Source: Ferrimonas kyonanensis DSM 18153 (GTDB taxonomy: Bacteria > Pseudomonadota > Gammaproteobacteria > Enterobacterales > Shewanellaceae). Taken from it: a stretch of DNA of 64,000 bases. This document shows positions 58,214 to 64,000 of this stretch, one piece after another. The stretch spans positions 172,553 to 236,552 of the forward strand of contig NZ_KE384366.1 in NCBI RefSeq assembly GCF_000425405.1, given 5' to 3'. Within the stretch, counting starts at the first letter, position 1; the number at the start of each line of letters is the position of its first letter. The notes below the pieces were generated by a model that made no database searches, was not told where the DNA came from, and saw only the letters and a program-made list of their open reading frames with translations. The position numbers and the translations under genes were made by a program.

Positions 58214-58822
58214 GTGGAAATCTACAGCACCGAAGAACAACAAGTCGAAGCGATTAAATCGTTTTGGAAAGAGTACGGAAACTCCATCATTGGTGGTGCG
58301 GTCATCGGCCTGGCGGGCTTGTTTGGCTGGAACACCTATCAGGACTATCAGCGTGAGCAGGCGGAAGCTGCATCGGTGGCGTTTGAAGCCACCATCGCTC
58401 AGGCCGGCGCCACCGAGGCCCTGACCGCCGCGGTGGATGAGCTGACCCTGAGCCACAGCGACAGCGCTTACGCCGATCTGGCCAACCTGATGCTGGCCAA
58501 GGCCGCCGCAGACAGCGGCGATCTGACTCAGGCCAATCAGCGTCTGACCGAGGTTCTGGGCAGCATCGATGCGGATTTCAAACCGCTGGTGCAGTTGCGA
58601 CTGGCTCGAGTGCAGATGGCTCAGAGTGATCTCGATGGCGCCCTGGCGACGCTGGCTGGCATCAGCAACGAAGCGTTCGTCGCTCAGCGCGATGAGCTTA
58701 AGGGCGACGCCCTGAAGCAGCAAGGTGATCTGCAGGGTGCCCGGGAGGCCTACCTGGCTGCCCAGACCGCCGGCAGCAGCAGCCAGGAGCTGCAGATGAA
58801 GCTCGACGATCTGGCGATTTGA
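58214..58822 (+). CDS. yfgM: YfgM, ancillary SecYEG translocon subunit
   Basis: This single-pass membrane protein with periplasmic TPR-like helices links SecYEG to periplasmic chaperones. The GTG start at 58214 follows AAGGGGA. The anchor is about residues 24-42. The position between hisS and bamB is the same as in E. coli. Length is 202. Confidence 0.92.
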   Translation: MEIYSTEEQQVEAIKSFWKEYGNSIIGGAVIGLAGLFGWNTYQDYQREQAEAASVAFEATIAQAGATEALTAAVDELTLSHSDSAYADLANLMLAKAAADSGDLTQANQRLTEVLGSIDADFKPLVQLRLARVQMAQSDLDGALATLAGISNEAFVAQRDELKGDALKQQGDLQGAREAYLAAQTAGSSSQELQMKLDDLAI

Positions 58823-58833
58823 GGACGAATTTG

Positions 58834-60024
58834 ATGGCGAAGGCAGGAAAAGGATGGCTGGCCGGGCTGATGGTATTGGCCCTGATGGGCTGTGCCTCCA
58901 GCGATGAGGAAGAGATCGGTATTCAGGTCTCCCCCCTCCCGGAGATCGAAGCCACGGTAACCGCAGACGTGGTTTGGCGTGCCAGCAGTGGCGACGGCAT
59001 TGACGAGTATTGGTCCAGCCTGTCGCCCGAGGTGGCGTATGGCAAGGTATTTGCTGCCGAGCGTTTTGGGCTGATCACCGCTTACGACCAACAGACCGGT
59101 AAGGAGATCTGGACTCAGAATCTGCGCCGTGAATTTGCTCTGGGGGCTCTGAAGAAGAACAATGGCGCGCGCCTGTCCGCGGGCATCAGCCACGGCTTTA
59201 ACCGCATCTTTATCGGTAGCGAGAACGGGGTGCTGTTCGCCCTGAATCAGGAAACCGGTGAGGTTGACTGGCAAGCCAATACTCGAGGTGAGTTGTTGTC
59301 GGATCCTGCCATTGTTGATGGCAAGGTGGTGGTCAATACCGGCTCCGGTAAGGTGCAGGCGTTTGATGTGGACAGCGGCGAGTTGCTGTGGACTTACGAA
59401 CTGACCATGCCGTCGCTGGTGCTGCGCGGCACCAGTGGAGTGGCCTCCAGCCAGGGCGCGGCCCTGACCGGTACCCCGGACGGCAAGCTGGTGGCGGTGT
59501 TCTCCCAGCAGGGGGCGCCCATCTGGGAAGCACGCCTGGCCGAGGCCAGCGGTTCCAACGAACTGGAGCGGGTGGTTGATGTCGACAGCAAGCCACTGGT
59601 GCTGGGCCAAACCGTATACGGCACCGCCTTTAACGGCAACCTGGCGGCGGTGGAGTTGCGCAGCGGCCAGATCAAGTGGCAGCGTCAGTACTCCAGCTAT
59701 GCGCCGATGGATCTGCAGGGCAATGCGCTGTACCTGACCGACAGCAGCGGCACCGTCTATTCGGTGAATCGTCAGAATGGCCTGGAGACGTGGGCCAACA
59801 GCAGCCTGACCGGTCGCATGGTTACCGGCCCGGCCGTGATCGGCAACTACCTGGTGGTGGGCGACTTCGAAGGATACCTGCACATCATGGACCGCGACAG
59901 CGGCACCCTGGTCGGCCAACTGCAGATTGACGGCTCCGGGCTCTATACTCAACCCTTGGTGGTGGATGATAAAATCTACCTTCAGACCCGGGATGGGCGC
60001 ATTGCCGTGGTGACAATAGGCTAA
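58834..60024 (+). CDS. bamB: Outer membrane protein assembly factor BamB
   Basis: BamB is the beta-propeller lipoprotein of the BAM complex. ATG 58834 follows GAGGA and gives 396 residues. The lipobox ends LMGC (Cys20), and eight PQQ-like WD blades follow ([30 protein letters not shown]). A terminator separates it from der. Confidence 0.95.
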   Translation: MAKAGKGWLAGLMVLALMGCASSDEEEIGIQVSPLPEIEATVTADVVWRASSGDGIDEYWSSLSPEVAYGKVFAAERFGLITAYDQQTGKEIWTQNLRREFALGALKKNNGARLSAGISHGFNRIFIGSENGVLFALNQETGEVDWQANTRGELLSDPAIVDGKVVVNTGSGKVQAFDVDSGELLWTYELTMPSLVLRGTSGVASSQGAALTGTPDGKLVAVFSQQGAPIWEARLAEASGSNELERVVDVDSKPLVLGQTVYGTAFNGNLAAVELRSGQIKWQRQYSSYAPMDLQGNALYLTDSSGTVYSVNRQNGLETWANSSLTGRMVTGPAVIGNYLVVGDFEGYLHIMDRDSGTLVGQLQIDGSGLYTQPLVVDDKIYLQTRDGRIAVVTIG

Positions 60025-60042
60025 GGCACTGCTAGAATACTG

Positions 60043-60067
60043 CGCCCCCATATTGGGGGCGTTTTTT
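60043..60067 (+). terminator. Rho-independent terminator after bamB
   Basis: CGCCCCCA-TAT-TGGGGGCG followed by six T, 18 bases after bamB. Der would need read-through or its own promoter. Confidence 0.85.
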
Positions 60068-60085
60068 ATTAAAGAGGTTTTCACC

Positions 60086-61558
60086 ATGATGCCAGTGGTA
60101 GCCCTGGTTGGGCGTCCGAATGTGGGCAAATCGACCCTGTTTAACCGCCTGACCCGCACGCGGGATGCCCTGGTGGCAGACTTTCCCGGTTTGACTCGAG
60201 ACCGTAAATACGGCCAGTCCAAGCTGGGTGAGCATGAGTTCATCGTGGTGGATACCGGTGGTATCGATGGCACCGAAGAGGGCATCGAAACCAAGATGGC
60301 CGAGCAGTCGCTGGCGGCCATCGATGAAGCGGATGTGGTGCTGTTCATGGTCGACGCGCGCGCCGGCCTGACCGTGGCCGATGAGGCCATTGCCGCCCAT
60401 CTGCGCAGCCAGCAAAAATCGGTATTCCTGGTGGCCAACAAAACCGATGGCATCGATGCCGATTCCGCCTGTGGCGAATTCTATGCCCTGGGCATGGGCG
60501 AGGTGCACCAGATTGCCGCCGCTCAGAACCGTGGCATCAGTGGCCTGATTCTGCGTGCCCTCGAGCCGTTCGTGGAGCAGTTTGTCGCCGACAACCCAGA
60601 GTCAGAAGAGCTGGGTGAACAGGACGACGACGTGACCCTGTACACCGAAGAGGACGCCGAAGCCCAAGCCAAGCGCCTGCAGGACCAACCGATTAAGCTG
60701 GCGATCATCGGTCGCCCCAACGTCGGCAAGTCAACCCTGACCAACCGCATCCTCGGCGAGGAGCGGGTGGTGGTGTACGACATGCCGGGCACCACCCGGG
60801 ACTCGGTGTTCATTCCCATGGAGCGTGATGGCCGCGAATACGTGCTGATCGACACCGCCGGTGTTCGTCGTCGCGGTAAGGTGCACGAAGCGGTGGAGAA
60901 GTTCTCGGTCATCAAGACCCTGAAGGCCATCGAAGAAGCCAACGTGGTGCTGCTGACCATCGATGCCCGTGACGGCATCTCGGATCAGGACTTATCGCTG
61001 CTGGGCTTCACCCTGAATGCCGGCCGAGCGCTGGTGATTGCGGTGAACAAGTGGGACGGCCTTAGCAATGATGTCCGCGAAGAGATCAAGCGCGAGCTGG
61101 ATCGTCGTCTCGGCTTTATCGATTTTGCCCGTTTGCACTTTATTTCGGCGCTGCACGGTACCGGTGTCGGCCACCTGTTTGAGTCGGTGCAGGAAGCCTA
61201 TGCCAGCGCCACTCAGCGTCATAACACCTCGGTTCTGACCAAGGTGATGAAGATGGCGGTGGACGATCACCAGCCACCGATGTCCCACGGCCGTCGCATC
61301 AAGCTCAAGTACGCCCACGCCGGTGGTTACAACCCGCCGATTGTGGTGGTGCACGGCAACCAGGTGAAGGACCTGCCGGACTCCTACAAGCGCTACCTGA
61401 TGAACTACTACCGCAAGTCGCTGAAGATCATGGGCAGCCCGATTCGGATTCAGTTCCAGGAAGGGGCCAACCCCTTCGACGGTCGCCGCAAGAAGCTCAG
61501 CGGCGATGATCTGAAGAAGCGCAAGCGGGTGGTCGCCCACCTGCGCAATCGTCGTTAA
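60086..61558 (+). CDS. der: Ribosome assembly GTPase Der (EngA)
   Basis: Der has two tandem G domains (GRPNVGKST near residues 9-17 and again near 210) and a KH-like C-terminal domain; it acts in 50S subunit maturation. ATG 60086 after AGAGG gives 490 residues, the same as E. coli Der. Confidence 0.97.
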   Translation: MMPVVALVGRPNVGKSTLFNRLTRTRDALVADFPGLTRDRKYGQSKLGEHEFIVVDTGGIDGTEEGIETKMAEQSLAAIDEADVVLFMVDARAGLTVADEAIAAHLRSQQKSVFLVANKTDGIDADSACGEFYALGMGEVHQIAAAQNRGISGLILRALEPFVEQFVADNPESEELGEQDDDVTLYTEEDAEAQAKRLQDQPIKLAIIGRPNVGKSTLTNRILGEERVVVYDMPGTTRDSVFIPMERDGREYVLIDTAGVRRRGKVHEAVEKFSVIKTLKAIEEANVVLLTIDARDGISDQDLSLLGFTLNAGRALVIAVNKWDGLSNDVREEIKRELDRRLGFIDFARLHFISALHGTGVGHLFESVQEAYASATQRHNTSVLTKVMKMAVDDHQPPMSHGRRIKLKYAHAGGYNPPIVVVHGNQVKDLPDSYKRYLMNYYRKSLKIMGSPIRIQFQEGANPFDGRRKKLSGDDLKKRKRVVAHLRNRR

Positions 61559-61580
61559 CGGCTGGTTCCGTATTCGCAGC

Positions 61581-61608
61581 AAAAAGGTCGCTCAGGCGGC
61601 CTTTTTTG
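61581..61608 (+). terminator. Rho-independent terminator of der
   Basis: AAAAAGGTCGC-TCAG-GCGGCCTTTTTT, 22 bases after the stop. Confidence 0.88.
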
Positions 61609-61902
61609 TTGCCTGACCGGCACCGGCTGGTTCGGGTTAGTTACAGACAACCGACGATACGTCGTGGTGGTGACGGGGCGCTGTGCGGCGTCTAATCCGC
61701 TCGAGTCTAGCCTGGGGGGAGGGGCGGCGATGGTAGCGACATAGAGCCTCCTTACAGAGCCTTTGTGTGCGTTTGCGGCCAGCGCCGTCTCAGACAGACG
61801 AAGCAGCATTGCTTGGCGGTCTCGACATACTGAGCGGGCTCTGACAGCGTGGTTGGGGGGACTTGGTCTTTGACAGGGAGAAAGGTTGCAGGTGTTATGT
61901 TT
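61609..61902. other. Non-coding stretch at the edge of the cassette-like region
   Basis: Open frames here are proline/arginine-rich or without a ribosome-binding site and match no family, so I call no gene. A short dyad CGACG-ATA-CGTCG lies about 61650. The region marks the junction between the conserved der operon and the variable region to its right. Confidence 0.4.
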
Positions 61903-62175
61903 CTATTGGCAACTGAATTCAAGGGAGACATTGCCAGGGCGCCCAAAGCCAGAATTGGTCATTTGTAAGTCTTCAGTCTTTACGCGCTTTCCTTGCTGGG
62001 CGCAGAATTCATTAGCCTCTTGGTAAACCTCAGCTTTAACTCCGTCTGGTGGACCAAACCCTACTTGTGCGCTGCGCTGAGCAATCATATATCTGCCTTC
62101 ATCCATAGGAATGACGCCTGTGCTACTACAGCCAATTAAAATGACTGATAAAAGTACCAAACCAAAATTCTTCAC
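61903..62175 (-). CDS. Small lipoprotein, cassette-borne
   Basis: I choose GTG 62175 (VKNFGLVLLSVILIGC) because GGGAG lies five bases upstream and it gives a clean lipoprotein signal with lipobox LIGC; a longer frame is rejected. The mature part has 75 residues with two cysteines (EFCAQQGKRV, LEFSCQ) likely to form a disulfide. It resembles short uncharacterised envelope lipoproteins with a YMIAQRSAQVGFG-type segment. It begins 27 bases after an attC-like repeat. Confidence 0.7.
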   Translation of the reverse strand: MKNFGLVLLSVILIGCSSTGVIPMDEGRYMIAQRSAQVGFGPPDGVKAEVYQEANEFCAQQGKRVKTEDLQMTNSGFGRPGNVSLEFSCQ

Positions 62176-62201
62176 AAAAACTCCCTTCTCTTTGAGAAAT
62201 A

Positions 62202-62254
62202 TAACGATTACAGCAGGCGCGCGGCTTTTTGCGTCTGCTTTCCTGTGATTGTTA
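62202..62254 (-). repeat. attC-like imperfect inverted repeat
   Basis: TAACGATTACAG (62202-62213) pairs imperfectly (10 of 12) with the complement of CTGTGATTGTTA (62243-62254), around an inner CAGGCGC/GCGTCTG stem. TAAC...GTTA ends, size near 55-60 and position between a stop and the next start are those of integron attC sites. Confidence 0.6.
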
Positions 62255-62263
62255 AGTACTGTA

Positions 62264-62755
62264 TTAGTCGAACTCCGTTTCAATGTTCTCATTAGACCAA
62301 ACACGATTCCCTTTTTGTTCGGTAATAGACCAAGTACTAAAGATACTGCCGTAAGATAGAGCTACATCACACATGAACTCTACCCAGCCCAAGTGTTGCT
62401 CAGTGGTCAGGTTCACAGCATACGGCCGCGAAGTGCCATTAATATGCCAATACTCACCTTTTTTACTGATAGTCATTTCGTAGTTTTCACTGAGTTGGTT
62501 TTTAAGGCCATTTGCACCAGCTTCATTCTGTGTGAAAAAACTAAAGTCTAGAATTAGATCTATTTCGCTAGTTATATTGTTTTTATCCAACTCCAAGTTG
62601 ATTAATCTAGCCTGAGTAAGGCGGCGATTCTTTATCCGTTCATGATACTCGCCCCAGGTCTTCTGTGCGTCTTGCTTACTCATTCCTTGTTCCTCTGCCG
62701 CTACAGCTCCACAAAATATCAGAACGAAAAATATGAATTTGTTGATGATTTCCAT
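62264..62755 (-). CDS. Exported protein, possibly RraB-like, cassette-borne
   Basis: Starting at ATG 62755 (MEIINKFIFFVLIFCGAVAAEE) gives 163 residues with a signal peptide. The mature part has DLILDFSFF, NGLKNQLSENYEMTISKKGEYWHINGTSRP and a late YGSIFSTWSITE. The strand pattern recalls the RNase E inhibitor RraB fold, but an exported RraB would be odd, so this is a weak guess. An attC-like repeat follows ten bases after the stop. Confidence 0.6.
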   Translation of the reverse strand: MEIINKFIFFVLIFCGAVAAEEQGMSKQDAQKTWGEYHERIKNRRLTQARLINLELDKNNITSEIDLILDFSFFTQNEAGANGLKNQLSENYEMTISKKGEYWHINGTSRPYAVNLTTEQHLGWVEFMCDVALSYGSIFSTWSITEQKGNRVWSNENIETEFD

Positions 62756-62757
62756 AG

Positions 62758-62863
62758 GCGCTTGACGCCGCAACCAACGGCCAAAATGTGATGGCGCATT
62801 TATTACGCCGTTTGCAATAAATATGACAACGAGTTTTGGTCCGATTTGAGTTGCCTTGTTATA
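62758..62863 (-). repeat. attC-like long inverted repeat, degenerate
   Basis: About 106 bases: GCCGCAACCAACGGCCAAAA on the left is partly complementary to TTTTGGTCCGATTTGAGTTGCC-like sequence on the right (62834-62855). An inner perfect ATTTATT/AATAAAT pair and a terminal GTTATA (62858-62863) are present. The left core is degenerate (TGACGCC rather than TAACGCC). Confidence 0.5.
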
Positions 62864-62967
62864 ATACGGTGTAGCCTGTCTGTTTCTCAACTTTTACCAC
62901 CTGTTATTGAATGCTCCAAGAACCGCCTTTTGGGGAGTTGGCGCTGGATTTCATCGAGGCCTCATTG

Positions 62968-62999
62968 ACTAAGCGAGGCTGCAGGCACTGGCGCTTAGT
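62968..62999. repeat. Inverted repeat downstream of DUF4272 gene
   Basis: ACTAAGCG (62968-62975) and CGCTTAGT (62992-62999) form a perfect eight-base dyad 32 bases after the stop of the DUF4272 gene. It could be a hairpin or the remnant of that cassette's recombination site. Confidence 0.45.
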
Positions 63000-63031
63000 G
63001 AGGGATTTTAAAATGGGTGTCTATTTTATTT

Positions 63032-63778
63032 TTACGTGTCTGTTGAGATATCATCCCATTCTTGTTCCATATAACCCATGAGCCAGTTAAGGGCGTAATG
63101 GCGCTCCATGACAACGCTAGAGTCAATGTCTTCAGGGATTTGTAGATTGTTAACACGAGCATCTACAACAGCCCAGTGATAGCGATAGATTAAGTCATTC
63201 TCATCAAGTATCTCTTGAATTGAACGAAGCTGTGAGTCATTTATGAATTCACTTTTGCTTCTCTGTTGCATAAAGGTTACTGCAGCAGGTACATCACAAA
63301 TCGAATTTGGATGTGTAAGTTCTGGTACGTAACCTAATGCCCATAATAAAACCCAAGCAGCCTCATAACGCCAAATAAACTGTGTCTTATCGAATGGAGT
63401 CGGCTCTGGATTATTTATGAATTCAAGTTCTTTAGGTGTAAATGCTTTTGAGAGGTCATAGCTTTTTATTACATTATTGACTATCTCTTGCTCCAATCCT
63501 TCAGCCTTAACCGCTACAACTAAAAGAGCTAAGGCTCTTGTAGCTACTTCCGATGTTGTTCTTATAAGGGCTTCGTTGGAATCTTCTATATATGGAAGAT
63601 GCTTATTTATTGGAACGCCGAATTTTGAAAGGATTGCTTCTGATCGATCTTTCCTTTCTTCAGCTTCCTTAGATATTTTTACTTCCATTCTTTGAATCCT
63701 ATCTTTTCTAATGTCTATATCAGATGCAAAAGCACTGTGAAAACTAAATATGAATAAAAGCGGTATAACTGATTTCAT
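63032..63778 (-). CDS. DUF4272-family exported protein, cassette-borne
   Basis: ATG 63778 (MKSVIPLLFIFSFHSAFAS) gives 248 residues with a signal peptide. A short charged helix follows (DIRKDRIQRMEVKISKEAEE), then the DUF4272 domain: FGVPINKHLPYIED, RTTSEVATRALALLVVAV and WRYEAAWVLLWALGYV. Family function is unknown; most members are cytoplasmic, so the signal peptide is notable. Base composition is clearly AT-richer than the rest of the window, indicating transfer. Confidence 0.8.
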   Translation of the reverse strand: MKSVIPLLFIFSFHSAFASDIDIRKDRIQRMEVKISKEAEERKDRSEAILSKFGVPINKHLPYIEDSNEALIRTTSEVATRALALLVVAVKAEGLEQEIVNNVIKSYDLSKAFTPKELEFINNPEPTPFDKTQFIWRYEAAWVLLWALGYVPELTHPNSICDVPAAVTFMQQRSKSEFINDSQLRSIQEILDENDLIYRYHWAVVDARVNNLQIPEDIDSSVVMERHYALNWLMGYMEQEWDDISTDT

Positions 63779-63790
63779 AGTATTGACACG

Positions 63791-63862
63791 TAACGCCGCG
63801 CTCAGCCGCTGACAAAAGTGGCGCTGAAATTGCGCAAGCAATTTGAGTGACGCTTTTGGCAG
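63791..63862 (-). repeat. attC-like repeat interrupted by an IS element
   Basis: TAACGCC (63791) begins the site. Arms 63809-63833 and 63838-63862 pair at 20 of 25 positions around a GCAA loop. The outer right part, expected to end in GTTA, is missing where the IS begins. Confidence 0.55.
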
Positions 63863-64000
63863 TGATCCTGACCCGATAAAATGGACACGGGTTTGTTATG
63901 CCGCGACTCTCTCATATTGCTGCGGACTTTGATAGCCCAGGCTTGAGTGCAATCGACGACGGTTATAGAACTGGTCAATGTAGTTAGCCAGTTCGTCTTT
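63863..64000 (-). mobile_element. IS3-family insertion sequence, end only
   Basis: The element begins with a TGATCCTGACCCGATAAAAT end typical of IS3-family termini, and contains the 3' end of a leftward transposase gene. The rest is beyond the window. Confidence 0.8.
63896..64000 (-). CDS. IS3-family transposase OrfB, C-terminus only
   Basis: The frame encodes the end of the DDE integrase-type transposase (YIDQFYNRRRLHSSLGYQSP, then QQYERVAA and stop). The YNxxRxHSxLGYxSP motif is characteristic of IS3-family OrfB. Only 34 residues are in the window. Confidence 0.9.
   Translation of the reverse strand, partial: KDELANYIDQFYNRRRLHSSLGYQSPQQYERVAA

Noticed and set aside
61555..61946. Two overlapping minus-strand open frames right of der
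   Set aside because: One is Pro/Arg-rich and runs over the der terminator; neither has a ribosome site or family motifs.

Overview
The window is a 64 kb piece of a gammaproteobacterial chromosome, GC-rich except at its right end. Gene content and order suggest an Alteromonadales organism near Shewanella, most likely Ferrimonas or a relative. The clues are the gltBD-mtnN-cbiB-like block next to an HptA-type phosphotransfer protein, the anmK-M23 peptidase-tyrS block, a type IV pilus PilW/RodZ-ispG-hisS-yfgM-bamB-der operon, and a GlyGly-CTERM serine protease. This is inference from gene families and synteny; no search was run.

Layout. 0-9.3 kb: a truncated M6 metalloprotease, two lipoproteins, anmK and an M23 peptidoglycan hydrolase, divergent tyrS, then small envelope proteins, a TRIC-type channel, a CbiB-like protein and mtnN. 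9.3-17.6 kb: gltD and gltB with divergent radical SAM gene yhcC, then folE2. 17.8-22.4 kb: an unusual usher-like outer-membrane protein ending in two SPOR domains, then hptA and arcA facing each other. 22.4-28.7 kb: a lysine riboswitch with lysC, and a large secreted S8 protease. 28.8-36 kb: divergent asnC/asnA, rluA, and a cluster of CstA transporter, IHF-like protein and a BtsS/BtsR-type LytS/LytTR two-component system, which looks like a self-contained pyruvate-responsive locus. 36-40 kb: psiE, an unknown membrane protein, and an arsR-gap-arsJ organoarsenical export operon. 40.3-48.6 kb: suhB, trmJ-cysE and the complete isc operon (iscR S U A hscB hscA fdx iscX) behind a type 1 IscR site. 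48.8-50.2 kb: hypA-hypB, with an extremely histidine-rich HypB. 50.4-61.6 kb: a methyltransferase-like protein, ndk, a CNNM/CBS protein, and the rlmN-pilW-rodZ-ispG-hisS-yfgM-bamB-der operon.

The last 2.4 kb (61.6-64 kb) is different. It holds three small exported or lipoprotein genes on one strand, separated by imperfect inverted repeats that resemble integron attC sites. It ends in an IS3-family element that appears to have cut into one of those repeats. I interpret it as a small cassette array without a visible integrase.

The genes are mostly housekeeping: nitrogen assimilation (gltBD, asnA), lysine-controlled aspartate flux (lysC), Fe-S assembly (isc feeding IspG, RlmN and GltD among others), redox control (hptA/arcA), nickel insertion (hypAB), and cell wall and outer membrane maintenance. 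The points worth a second look are the SPOR-tailed usher, the hptA-arcA adjacency, the BtsSR-CstA locus with a candidate BtsR site, several strong intercistronic RNA hairpins, and the terminal cassette-like region.
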